This document shows, one piece after another, positions 1 to 10,831 of a stretch of 64,000 nt of DNA. This DNA comes from Cylindrobasidium torrendii FP15055 ss-10 (lineage: Eukaryota > Basidiomycota > Agaricomycetes > Agaricales > Physalacriaceae), in contig KN880472.1 of NCBI GenBank assembly GCA_000934385.1, positions 79,900-143,899 of the forward strand. Direction: 5' to 3'. A program made the position numbers and the translations under genes. Every line of letters begins with the position of its first letter. Positions within the stretch are counted from its first letter, which is position 1. The notes beneath the pieces are model-generated. The model made no database searches. It had not been told where the DNA came from and worked only from the letters and a program-made list of their open reading frames with translations.

Positions 1-1053
1 AAATCAAATTCTCCAGGTCTCCTCGATGCGGCATACGCTATGCCTCTCCAGAACCGGCTCGGAGTCCGTGCAGCTCCCGACGGAGGAGGGTACCATGCTT
101 TACACGGTTGGCGGGGAAGGCCATATAAGACGGCCGCGTCTTCAAATCGCAGGGTGGATATCCACGTAGATTGCGTATGCTCGAATTCCTCCAGGAAGCG
201 TGAGAACTCGTCTGTCCCAACCGTGTGAGAATGGACATACCTCAGACTCTTGACCTAGTTTGCGGAAAGCGTCGAGGTAAGCTCCCTTGTAGGTCTGCAT
301 TCTGGCCCAACTAGGGCCCGGCCAACGAGCGGTCGATATCTGTCGCACGACAGAGACAAACCTACGGCTATAAGCAAGGGTCACTTCCAAAGGATATGAA
401 GAGAAATTCTTTACGTTTCGATGCATTCTCTTAACGCATTAGCGGAATCCTCGCAATGATTTCGTGTCAAGTCCCATGTCTTCCACTGCACCATCGCTCG
501 TACGAATGCCGCCCATTCTCTAGGCTTCATCCACTTCTCCCTGATCAGGTACGTCGAGTCGGGTAGGATACACTTATTCGCGTTTCGCTCAGTAGCCCGG
601 TGCACTTTATACTTCATGTTGTCGGCGAGGGTAGTAATGGCAAGATTCCAGCTCTACCATCGTATTCGTCAGCCGCATTGTTTTGCCTTTCTTCAAAGGA
701 CAGACTTACCAGATAAGTGCGAAAAAGATGAAGAGCGCTGGCTTTGTATTCCGTCTCCATCAGGAGGACATACTTGTCTTCGATGGTCGGAGCCTCATTA
801 ATGCGCTGCATTATTGCTGCGACACTACACAGACAAAGAAGTCAGCCGTAGCTAAGACGGACACACGCGCGGCCTGCCTTTGCACAGCCTGCATAAGGCT
901 ATCATCTTCATCGAGGCTCTTGCCTCGCAGAACGTGCCTCAATGGGCCATTTGGGTGCAATGCGTATATGGCGGTGACCCATTGTCGCCTGTCCTCGTTG
1001 ACTTGCCACGGTGGCTGGGGAATCGTCCTCAGAGCCTCGAAATCTAGCGACAT
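1..1053 (-). CDS. Unrecognised protein, 5' part, runs off the left edge
   Basis: I do not recognise this protein. Proposed exons on the minus strand are 1053-863, 824-710, 653-415, 367-255 and 211 to beyond position 1. The introns (38, 56, 47 and 43 nt) have GT-AG ends, and the joined frame stays open for more than 280 codons. The start is the ATG at 1053 (MSLDFEALR...), because the frame upstream is closed. The first intron could instead be 803-862 (acceptor AATGCAG) without changing the frame. The protein is rich in charged and aromatic residues and shows no signal peptide, membrane segment or zinc motif. The last exon has no stop before the window edge, so the C-terminus is missing. Four staggered open frames joined by good splice sites argue for a real gene, but function is unknown. 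Confidence 0.55.
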
Positions 1054-1676
1054 GGTGGCTCGTGGGAAGGTGTTGTATTCCCATCCATTCACTCACAGCC
1101 CCAATACAAGGCAATTAGGCGCCATCCTCTGGTTCTGGGGCAACGGTGGCAGAGTGGCCGGCATGGGAATATTGGCGACTGACGGCCCCACGGTTCGATC
1201 GCCTCAGCGGCAGATTGCGGCTTGAACGCGATCACGTTACTTTTGTGTTCTTGCTCTCATCTCGGATGTACACAAGACTGTGAAGCCGTCGTAGCTTTTC
1301 AGGAATAGACCGCGGGACTCAGCAAGGGAATGCCTTGCTATTTTATTTCGCTGGCCGTCCCGGATTGCGACAGGCCACCCAGATTTTATTGATTTTGTGG
1401 CGACATTGTGGCCACGCTTACTCGTCTAACCCGGAAATTCAAGGCGGTGCGCAAGAAGTGCTAAAGCTGTGTCTCTCGCCCCAACCCTCACCTGGGTACT
1501 CGCTACGAAGCCTTGGGGCGTGGGATGTTCTCTTCGAAGGAATTTTCTGTGCCACTGATACCGGGAACAGCTGTGTAGAGGCTTGCGTTGCCCATCCGAG
1601 GCAGTGCGTTGCCCACAAATAAAAGGGAAACCAGGCGCGTATTCTCCTTCCCACATCTCCTTGTCTTCCCGCTGTC
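1054..1676. other. Intergenic, divergent promoter region
   Basis: This stretch lies between the divergent left-edge gene and the HMG-box gene. I see no convincing coding frame, tRNA or repeat. It probably holds the promoters of both genes. Confidence 0.5.
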
Positions 1677-2615
1677 ATGACGCCCACTACCAACGCTCGC
1701 CGCAATCCACACAAGACCGCCATGGCTCGCAATAAGCACACAGCTCCCAAGAAAAACTCCCATCGCAAAAAGCGCCCGAGTGGCTACATCACACGCCCCC
1801 CCAATTGTTTTATTCTCTTTCGCCAACATTTCGCGGAAAATCATATAAAACCGCAAGACCCAAAGGCCAAAGCCCCGAGACAGGCAACCATCTCCAAAGA
1901 AGCAAGCGTACGTTGGGGAAACTTATCTTTGGAAGAGAAGTCGGTTTGGCGAGAAAAGCAGGACGAGGTTGCTGCGGCTCACAAACTCGAGTTTCCTAAC
2001 TATAAGTTTACGCCGGCCAAAAAGCGCTCTCGCGTGGACGATGCGGACGATTCTGACTTCGAGGTCGAGACAACTGCACGGCGTACTAGAAAGCGTGCGC
2101 GCTATTCACCCCGGCCCTCGACCTCTGAGCCCACACCGATGGTGTCGTTCTCATCCGAAGGAGGATCCTCATCACCACCATCACAGTGGGCCCCTCCACA
2201 GTTCCCTTCTCCGTCAACCTCGACAGGAAACTTGCCGGAATACGACTCGGACTCTTCGCCTTCAATTTCTGGCCGACATCTCCAACCGACATCGTGTCTT
2301 ACAGATCCCTGCAGCATAATGGGCTTGGGCGACATGGAAGATCATCTTCTTCCGTATCGTCCGCTTCTAACCAACGCCAACTTCGAGTATCTCGACTCGA
2401 GCTCATCATACTCGAATGCGGATGCGCACGACTTCGACAACTTCTTGTCTGTGAATCATGAGCCCCATCCCACGTCCTGTCCGACCTATCTGTCGTCTGA
2501 GCCCTTCGGCCTCTTCGACGGGATGGAGTCATCCCATACCATTACTGACAACTCAGAGGGATGGAACGAGTATGTCCTGCCAGTGCCTGACCTTTTGTAC
2601 GACTTCGAAGTATAG
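1677..2615 (+). CDS. HMG-box DNA-binding protein
   Basis: A single-exon gene of 312 codons starting at ATG 1677. A basic N-terminus leads into an HMG box at about residues 35-105. Visible features are the 'RPPNCFILFRQHF' helix, the central 'ISKEASVRWGNLSLEEKSVW' region and the closing 'YKFTPAKKR' segment. This layout is that of fungal MATA_HMG/SOX-like boxes, which bind the minor groove and bend DNA. A second basic patch (RRTRKRARY, about residue 135) follows the box and could be a nuclear localisation signal. The remaining 170 residues are Ser/Pro/Asp-rich and look like a disordered activation region. The likely role is a sequence-specific nuclear transcription factor. The family includes mating and developmental regulators, but nothing here ties it to a mating locus. 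Confidence 0.85.
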   Translation: MTPTTNARRNPHKTAMARNKHTAPKKNSHRKKRPSGYITRPPNCFILFRQHFAENHIKPQDPKAKAPRQATISKEASVRWGNLSLEEKSVWREKQDEVAAAHKLEFPNYKFTPAKKRSRVDDADDSDFEVETTARRTRKRARYSPRPSTSEPTPMVSFSSEGGSSSPPSQWAPPQFPSPSTSTGNLPEYDSDSSPSISGRHLQPTSCLTDPCSIMGLGDMEDHLLPYRPLLTNANFEYLDSSSSYSNADAHDFDNFLSVNHEPHPTSCPTYLSSEPFGLFDGMESSHTITDNSEGWNEYVLPVPDLLYDFEV

Positions 2616-2783
2616 AGTTCCGTCTTCTTGTTTCCCTATCTGCATTTTCCCATTCATACTATACCGCCTGCTTTTCGGACTTTAGACATTGGACAATACA
2701 TCGGCTCGTACAATAGTATTCCTGACTTTCGATTTTTCTTGTATTCGTAGTGAATTTGAGGACAGTTTGTGAAGCACTACACT

Positions 2784-3327
2784 TCACGCATTTCCTGCAT
2801 GCCTCTCCGCGTACTCGAACAGCTCGTCCGTCACGCCCTTCACAGCCCTATCGCACCAAACCTGTATGCTCGCCTTCGACAACGCCTTCCCCTCTTCGCC
2901 CTGGAGGTATTTTTGATCGATGCTGCCCGTCATGAGAGCGAAGACTGGCGCATGCACATGAGGATCGAGGATGGATTCATAGGTGAGCGACGAGCCGCAC
3001 GAGCCACAGAATCCACGCTTGGCTTTGTAGGACGAGATGTACTCCTTGGGTCTGGCTGAGCTGAGCCACTCGATGGCCGTGGGAGGGTTGAGGATAATGA
3101 AGTGCATGAGGAGCGCGCCGCTTTCTTTGCGGCATTGGGTGCAGTGGCAGATGGCTGCCTGTAATGGTCAAGTCAGTATGTAGATGCAATTCGACTTGGG
3201 ATGTGTGCACACGCACCAGGAATGGCTGATTCTGCGGGTCCTCCGGGCTCTTTGTAAACGTGACCTTGTAGCGTATGTCGCCGCAAAGGCAACCGCCTTC
3301 GATAGCATCGAACGTGGTTGGGGACAT
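2784..3327 (-). CDS. GFA/CENP-V-type zinc protein (copy 1)
   Basis: Two exons, 3327-3217 and 3158-2784, separated by a 58-nt intron with a GTGCGT donor, give 161 residues. The zinc-ligand motifs of the GFA (glutathione-dependent formaldehyde-activating)/CENP-V fold are present: GGCLCGDIRY near the start, CHCTQCRKESG just after the intron, and GFCGSCGSSL about 50 residues later. Members bind zinc. Bacterial Gfa was proposed to condense formaldehyde with glutathione, and most fungal members are uncharacterised. The ORF has no targeting signal, so a cytosolic location is likely. A paralogue with the same intron position lies at 7107-7623, and a Zn2Cys6 regulator lies between them. The catalytic role is inferred from family only. 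Confidence 0.9.
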
Positions 3328-4388
3328 TAGGAAAGAAGTTGGTGAGGGGAAAAGCTGGAAGGTAGTACGGGGTATTTAACCTTCTGAGATGAGTTCGACG
3401 GCAGAGTCGAGCTCCTCGGATATACATCCGTCATCTGTAAGCTCGATATTCCTATCAACTTGAACTTGCTATCAACGTTCACTTGACGAGATGAGGTTGG
3501 TTGGATAGGATAGGTATCACAGACACACGGAACGCGACACGCAATCGAACGGCATGTACTTAGAATTGACTCTCGGAGCAAACATTGGAGCATTTCGACA
3601 ATACGGCGTCCGAGTCGACGCAAGTGAACTCGAAAGGGAAATTCATCCGATGAGGATGCTTCTGTCTGAGTTCTATAAGTCGTTGGGTGCACTGAGGTGA
3701 GCTATTAACGAGAGGACGCCGTAGGAGAGCGTGCTGGCCCCGGCGGAGGTACCAAAACACGGGCGGCCGGGGAAAATCCCCTACGAAAACTTTTGAACAC
3801 TTTTTATGTTGCATACCATCGTCGTTTCTTGTACTCCTGGCGTCCAGGTGGTACTCCGCCAAAGTATCTGTCAATAATGCAGACGTGTGTGTCATCACAT
3901 GATCTGCATGGACGAGTATACGTATTGGATTTGGCCAGGAATCTTCACTCAAAAGAGAGATAACTTATCGCGATAAACTCTTCACTCACGGCGGAATGTG
4001 GTTTGTCGCGTGTTGGCCCGGGAGTCCCTGTATGAACGGTTTGCCTCGGCCTCTGAACGAGTATATAAAGAGGGCTTCATCCCACTTCGACGGTCGATAA
4101 TAACTCTCCCCCCTCGGGGGTACTAGAAACGTGTGATTGCATCAGAATGGCACCTATCAAGCGAACGGAACTTACCCCGTGGTGAGCCGGTGGATGCCCG
4201 CCTCGAGGCCAGGCTATAAAGGCAACCACCAACTCCCATTGTCCTCACTTTCCTCCAAAGGGCCACTTTTGAATTTTTGATATGGTAAGCGCACTTCACG
4301 TGCCTCGACGCGGGCGAGATATGTTTGCCGCCGGCTCTTTCGAAAGATCAATCCGTGATCGCGGAAATATACATTCCTCTTGAACATT
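3328..4388. promoter_or_regulatory. Divergent intergenic region between GFA copy 1 and the Zn2Cys6 factor
   Basis: No convincing coding frame. On the plus strand, TATA-like elements occur at about 4060-4068 (TATATAAAG) and 4214-4221 (TATAAAGG), upstream of the transcription factor ATG at 4389. An ATG followed directly by GTAAGC lies near 4280, but I could not connect it in frame with the factor. The region probably carries both promoters. Confidence 0.45.
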
Positions 4389-6916
4389 ATGTCGTCGACT
4401 CTGCCCGCGGCCTGTGCTGAGTCAGGGACTTCTGCTGGCTCTTCTTCTCATTCTCCTCCTACGAGCGCAGTGGCTGCTGACGATCCTCCTCCCATTGTTC
4501 TCGCACGCCCGTTTCGGTCGAGAAAGAACAGGCCCTGCGATGGATGTGTATGTCTCCCCTTCCCACTCAGCCCCCTTCGATGACTCAAACGAGGGGCCAT
4601 TTTTCAGCGCCGTGCAAAGACACGATGTGCCATTACACAGGTGGGAACACCGTGTGTGGAGTGCCAGTACGTTGCCGCTCCATTCTTCAGCTAATGCCAC
4701 TTCTAAGTGTGGTCTCGCAGACACACTCGCAAGAAATGCACATTCGACGAGCTACCAAGGGAGCGCAAGAAGCCGACAAAACGGACGTCTTCACCGCAAG
4801 ATATGGACATAGATACCCTCCCTCAGGCTGCGCCGACAGCGCCGACGTCCCCCACATACCCTGCCAAACGGGCACGCACCACTGAGGATGGCACACCGGG
4901 CACTACTATCTCTTTAGAGGATATCCTGGGCTACCATGCCCTCACGGCCGTCCTAACAGACGATCTATTGCCAATAGGTGCCCGTACAAGCGGCCGTACG
5001 TCCTTCTGACCCCTTCCCCAAGTCTAACCCATTCGCTCATCACATCACAAAAGCTGGCAGCATCCGCCAGATTTCCGTAGATAGCTCAAAGCCCCAGTAT
5101 GTGATTTTCGGAAAACGGGTCGTTCAACGTGCGTCGGCCGTCGACTGTCCGTGCCACTAGCAACAAGTACTGACTGATGTTGGGCGATAGGAGAACGGCA
5201 CCGACCAGAATTGTTCCTCCAGCCTGTGCTGACGGCGCTGAGCCTCCTACGGCCTGCGCCCAACCCTCGAGGGCTTATGGAGATCTACCTCACTGTGAGC
5301 AACGCCGCGTTTCCTGTTCTCCCGCCGTCGTCCGCACCATCGGCCGGGTCGGCCGAATGTTATCCTGCACCCATATTGGCAAAGGTCTATAGGGCAGGGC
5401 TCAACCATATTCCGGGAGGCCAACAGCGCGCGAGCGCACGCAGTATTGGGCGCCTCTCGGAGGGGTCAGAGATGGAAAATGGCCTGCATCGGTCGAGCTT
5501 GGCGGGACTCAGTGATGCGCTGCTCTGGGTCTCAGCGCGCCCAGCAAACGACTCTGAGGACGCGTACCTCGTTTTGGCCAAGGTCAGTGCTCAACGAATG
5601 GGGCGAGAAAAAAAAAGAAGTGCTTTTGACTGATGGGTTCTTTCTTTGGTTAATAGGCTATAGCCCAGGCGCAGCTCATGGGACTACATATGGACCCGAC
5701 GACGTGGGATATCCCGGCCAGCGAGAAGGACTTCCGTAGAGTGTTGTGGTGGACACTGCGGGTGCATGATGCCTGGTCGTCGTTCCTCTACTCGCGGCCG
5801 TCGCATGTCCAGACGAGCAACCACAATGTGCCATTACCGACGCTCGCCAGTATCCTGACATGTACAATGCATGTCTCGACAAGCGCACCTCTTCAACAGC
5901 AGCGCACAAACGCGACACGGGCAGCGCCGTGGTTCCAAAGCCTCTGTCGGTTGTCGATATTGGCGTCCAGGTTGCAGACCCAGATATGTACGCTTATGAC
6001 ACCGAAAGAGGATCGGTTAGATCGAGTAGTGGAGATTGAGAACGAGGTGGAGACGCTGCTGAAGGAAGTGCGGACAAAACAGGTAGACGAGGGGCCTGGT
6101 TATCGTGAGTCGCTGTTTTCATCCCTTGGTCGGTGCTAACCCACACAGTCTCGTTTATGACCACTCTATTGGGATTCAGGTGTATGCTACGACGAATAGC
6201 AATAGAGCTGAGTATAGGTCTGGGGGCCCCGTGAGTGGACTTCTGTTACGCACGATGCTCATCCTCATTTGTGCAGGTTTACGCCGGATCCAGATACACT
6301 CGAGAGGTATGCGCAGGCTGTGGAATGGTTTGTATCCATCGATGGCGCTGCATTCGACGGATTCTGGCTTGTCCATGTTGGCCATATCCTCTCGTCCGTG
6401 ACTTCGTCCCTCATCCGGCTCAGTCTCGCTATGACAAACTCGGCTGGAAGCCCTATGGCTCCAGTCTCACCAGAGGACTCCCAAGGCGTGCAAACCGACG
6501 CCTCAAACTCTCCTCCGCACGTGTACCTGAATGTTGACGAGCGGACGAACCCTGTTTTCTTGTTGTGCCACATGCGGTGTGCTTTGCAGAAGGCGAAAGA
6601 CATGCACTGGGATTTGGCGGAGGCAGCTATTGCGCGCGCAGATAATGTAGCGCTATGTCTAGAGAACATCGGAGAGGCAGAGTACGGTGATGTGGTATTG
6701 GCGCTCCGAGGGATGCTCTTTATGAAGCAGAAACAGAAGAGGCATAATGGCGGGGTGGACTTGACAGGCAGGAATGGCGTCCGATGGAATGTGGACATGA
6801 ACCTGTTCGCGGGAACTGGGATGGACCACTGGCCTGGCTTCGAGGAGATGTCGTTGCATGGGATTGGGTATCAGCCAACTGGGCTGACGCCGCCAGAGAT
6901 TTATGGGAGAATGTAG
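4389..6916 (+). CDS. Zn2Cys6 fungal-specific transcription factor
   Basis: Eight exons: 4389-4547, 4608-4666, 4721-4977, 5054-5128, 5191-5582, 5657-6104, 6149-6230 and 6277-6916. They give 703 residues. The binuclear zinc cluster is split over the first three exons: CDGC, RRAKTRC, then CVECQ and HTRKKC. The six cysteines fall at about 50, 53, 60, 69, 72 and 79 with spacing C-x2-C-x6-C-x8-C-x2-C-x6-C. A basic Lys/Arg linker follows. The middle region carries a fungal-specific transcription factor domain, recognisable by ALAQAQ-type helices, 'GLHMDPTTW' and 'FRRVLWWTLRVHD'. It is a nuclear regulator binding CGG-type sites. The flanking GFA paralogues are plausible targets, but that is inference from position only. 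Confidence 0.9.
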
Positions 6917-7106
6917 AGCATCAAAAAGTATGCGTCGGATATAACCGACATATAGAACTGTTACCACAGTATATACCACCAAAATTTGTTGTAATTCTGG
7001 TTCGTAGAAACCATTTGTAGCAGAAAAGTCATAGTACAGTTTTCGTGTTCAATTTGTTATTTTTTGACAACTGGAATCCTCAATCCTCTTCGAACCCCTT
7101 GCCCGT

Positions 7107-7623
7107 CTAGCTAGCCGATGTGACCGCGTACTTGAAGAGATCATCTGTAACGCCCTTGATAGCGCTCTGATAATACGCCTGATGTCCCGCCGTCGACAGC
7201 ACCTTCCACTCTTCTCCCTGGAGATATTCTGCATCGATACTTCCCGTCACCACTTCAAAGTATCGAGCCGATTTCCAGTACAACGAGGACCCACATGTGG
7301 CGCAGAATCCGCGAACGGCTTTCTCAGAGGAAGCATACTCCGTTGGCTTGGTGGGAGTCAGCCACTCGATGGTGCTGGGTGGGTAGATGACAACAAAGTG
7401 CAGAAACAGTGCCCCGGACTGTTTGCGGCATTGAGAGCAGTGGCATAAATGCGCCTGGGATAACTCTTTAGTCTGCGGGAGATAATGAACTTGATGAACC
7501 ATTCGCTCATACAGAGTAGGGTTTTGCGCATTCCTCAGTACTGGCAAAGTTGAGTTTGTATCGAATGTCGCCGCAAAGGCAGCCACCTTCGACGGGCTTC
7601 AAAGATTTCGGTGCGCTTGTCAT
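7107..7623 (-). CDS. GFA/CENP-V-type zinc protein (copy 2)
   Basis: Exons 7623-7513 and 7454-7107, with a 58-nt intron (GTATGA donor), give 152 residues. Motifs match copy 1: GGCLCGDIRYKL, CHCSQCRKQSGALF and GFCATCGSSLYW. The two genes share exon 1 length (111 nt), intron phase, intron position and intron length, so they are duplicates of one ancestor. The copies have diverged clearly in protein sequence, which argues against a recent duplication. The tail is shorter and the middle loop lacks part of the insertion seen in copy 1. The gene converges on the Zn2Cys6 factor, whose stop is 190 bp away. As for copy 1, substrate and activity are unknown. Confidence 0.9.
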
Positions 7624-7841
7624 GTCGATGGTGGTCAATAGCAAGATAAGTAGTAGGGTTCAAAGGGCGCTCTGTGGTCATACGGCCTCCACGGCATCGT
7701 CACACGGCCGTTCCACCCCCAGGGTAATGCAAAAGTGAGTGTCATTGTATCAAAATTTAGAGGCATTATAATGGTACACAATTCTCGAATAATAGTAGTG
7801 AGAGCCTAAGTACAAGTGTTAAAATATTCAAAAAAGCCTAC

Positions 7842-10610
7842 CTAATCGTCCTCCTCGTTCCGACCGAATCCTCCCACAGGCTCGTACGTCGCCTCCGTTG
7901 TATCTCTCCTCATGACCCATGTCACACCGAGGAAGAAGAGCACGATGAGGATGATGCCGAGGACACCTACAACCGCTGGCGCGCCATACTGACGCCACGG
8001 ACCTGGATAATACGGCTCAAGAACTTGGTCGATCTGTATCACCCCACCCGTCCCTCCTCCAGTTGTCGACCTCCCCCACGCCATAACAGTCGCCGCATGA
8101 GTCTTCCCATTCGTACCCCTCGCACCCTTGATGCCCACGACATAACTCCCTGGCGCAGACTCAACCTCCTTGAAAACCACATCCCCATAATCCTCTTGAA
8201 AGTCACGCGTCAGCACAGTCGCGTATGTCGCCGAATCATCCATATGCAGCGGCCTGTTGTTGTTCAACGCCTCTGCCACCACCAAAGACGGCGGGACCAT
8301 CGGGATAAGATGCTGCACGACCAGACTCTCGAGCCTCCGCGTGTCTTGGTAAAGCTCCGTGAGGTTGTAATCCTTGAACGCGTCGTCTGTGGGACACAAC
8401 AGCGTCCAGCCAGCACCCGTCATCCCCGCCTGGTCCCACCGAGATCCCTCAGGCGGCGCCGTTCCATTCAGCACCCACTCAAACCCAGCCTTGGACACCA
8501 ATGTCCCCATCGTACTCCCCTTAGCCGCCTTGACGAGCTTCCCAGCGGTAAGGTCAACCGACCGAGGAATCAGCAAGTCCGATAGTTCGTGTATCACCCC
8601 AGTCTCCGTCAGTGTATTCTTCGGATACAACTCTGTCCTCATCCCTGCCCAGCCCCCACTCGCACTGAGAAACACCGTCCCATTCGCGTCTTTCTCCAGC
8701 GTCAAATCCGAGCCTTCCAGTGTCGAATACGAATGGCTCGAGCCGTTGACAAGCTCCTCGGCGTACTGCACGCTGTCAAGCGAATGATGCAGCAAGACCT
8801 TCTCCAGGTCGGATTTGGACGACGCTGCGAGTAGGTGGGCGCTGACGAGCAGTCCCAGGCGCTGGAAGGCCTCGTTATGAGGAATAAGCAACGACGTTCG
8901 AGGTGTCTTCTTGATCGTCTTTGCTACGGAAGTTGACGAGACAGCCGCAAGGAAGGATGACAGCTCCAAAGACGGCAGCGCAGCCTGCAGAGCATCCGTC
9001 GGTGGAACCAGCGCCTTCGAAATGAAGTAAATCAAGGTGTTGTTGACCTCGACTATACTTCCAGTGAGTCCAACATTCGATTACATATTGCGAATGACAT
9101 ACCAGGCTCGCCAATGACACTTGCGCCCGCAAACCGAATCTTCTTCGTGTCAGACTCGACTTCCAGGACTTGACGGCCACCATCCAATCCAGGCTCCTGC
9201 AATGCAGTCTCCAACAACATCCCATCCTGCAGCTTCTTCGGCGTCCAGCGACCAGGAAGGAAATGATATTGCAGCATCTTCTTCAGCTCCTCACTACCAG
9301 GCTCAGGCAGTGTCGGCTCGTCAAAGAAGGTAAAAATATCATCTTGAGGCGCCAAAATGGTATACTTGGCTTCGGTGTCGTTGACGAGCGAAGTCAAGTT
9401 GGTTGAATGAATGAGGGATACAAAGGATGTGCAGTTCAACGCAAGCAGGTACTTCTCCGGTGTGATTTGCAATGCACCAGGCGGTATCATGAGGGAGTTC
9501 ACGATATGCAGTACACCATTCGACGCGTAAATGTCTGCTTCTACAAGGTCCGCTTGGCCAACCATGGTCTTGTCTGGCGACACAACGATTTCCAAGTTTT
9601 GGCCGTCAATGGTGGTCACTATACATTGTTGAAGAATGGTTTGGGGAAGTGGGCAGGAAACGCACGATTGAGAGCTGGGTGGAACGCGTCTGACCAAGAA
9701 ACTCCTTCAGACACCGCATGCATATTAAGGATCTTGGCGAGGTCATCGCTGGCAAATTCGCTCTCCAGGTAGGTCCGCTCCAACTTGTCCAGTGAATTCC
9801 ACGCCTCGTTTGTTGGCAGGAACAGAGTCAGCGCAGACGTTGAGTTGAGGGCTTTGTGAATGTCGGGAGTGAGCAGAGAGTTGAAGTAGGACAGGGAAGG
9901 AGTTTGCGAGAGAACCGTAGCTGTAAGATTGTCAGCGGTGAAACAGCTTCAACTGCGCGCGCGCACGCACCCAAATCTGGTGGAGGCTCCAGCATCTTGT
10001 TAATCCCGAACAATGCCCCATTGCCTGCGTCAACCTTGCCCTTCGTAACCTGCACACCACCCTTCCCATGCGCATCGACCCCCACATACAGCTTCTCCTT
10101 GTGCGGCACCAGCCTCAACCTCTGCGGCTCCCCGCCCAATGACCCGCCAGGTATGGGAATCCATGGAGGATATGGCGGCGGTTCGTGTGTCGGGCTGTCT
10201 AGCGGAATCCGCGGGAAATGTAATGTCTTGTGGACCTGCAAGTCGCTGGCTTCCTCTGGGAAAGCGTTGACGGTATAATTCAGAAGATGGTAGAACAGCT
10301 GTTGCCGTAGTTGCTCCTGCACGTTGTCTGCCAGAGTTGCCGATCCATCGTCCAGGATACTTCGCCAGAAGGCATGTTGCTCTATGGCTTCATTCGTCGG
10401 TGCGAAGAATGTGCTGCCGTTCAATCGATTGAGTGTGGGGATGAGCCGTGTGCGCTGTAGGAGCCGCAGTAATAGCTCGTAGTCGGGGTCCTTGTTGAGC
10501 TCGCTGACGAGTGTGCTTGCCAACGTCGACGGTCCAGATAATGGGGTTTGCGAGCACAGGATGTTCCCGAATAATAAAGAAGTAGAAACGAGAATGCGCC
10601 AGGGACGCAT
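7842..10610 (-). CDS. Multi-FAS1 (fasciclin-like) membrane protein
   Basis: Four exons, 10610-9971, 9920-9666, 9618-9103 and 9052-7842, give 873 residues. The ATG at 10610 begins a good signal peptide (MRPWRILVSTSLLFGNILC); an upstream in-frame ATG at 10670 would precede it with 20 extra residues. Four FAS1 repeats follow. Each has a 'TxFAPTNEA' or 'TILAPQDD'-type H1 box and an 'LTTIDG' or 'GVIHELSDLLIP'-type H2 box. A single membrane helix (about residues 830-855, VVGVLGIILIVLFFLGVTWVM) is followed by a short acidic cytosolic tail. FAS1 proteins act in cell adhesion and wall or vacuole organisation. The layout resembles ascomycete and basidiomycete homologues of the transmembrane type rather than GPI-anchored FLPs. 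It is probably a surface or vacuolar membrane protein. Confidence 0.9.
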
Positions 10611-10831
10611 GGTGGATGTAGTGATGGCAAGAGGCAGAGGTGCGGTTCCCCTTACGCGCAGCTTGAGCATGCCCTGACGTCAGGCCTGTTAATTGCGGCA
10701 ACGGCCGACGGACTGCGCCACACTGTGGATGCCTACCAACACAAGTAACAACTTTTCCTCAGGTAGTACTTTATACCATCAAATCGAGTGCAAACGAGCA
10801 AGCAGTAAATTGAGCAATAATTTTACAACAT

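Noticed and set aside
683..1225. A 180-codon plus-strand frame
   Set aside because: It overlaps the spliced minus-strand gene, has no motif and reads like an antisense shadow.
8025..8585. A 186-codon plus-strand frame with many Arg/Pro/His
   Set aside because: Antisense to the FAS1 gene, whose signal peptide, repeats and membrane helix are clear.
9600..9670. A 5-bp frameshift in the FAS1 gene
   Set aside because: A 47-nt intron with GTGCGT donor (9619-9665) restores the PALNLTTIDG motif.
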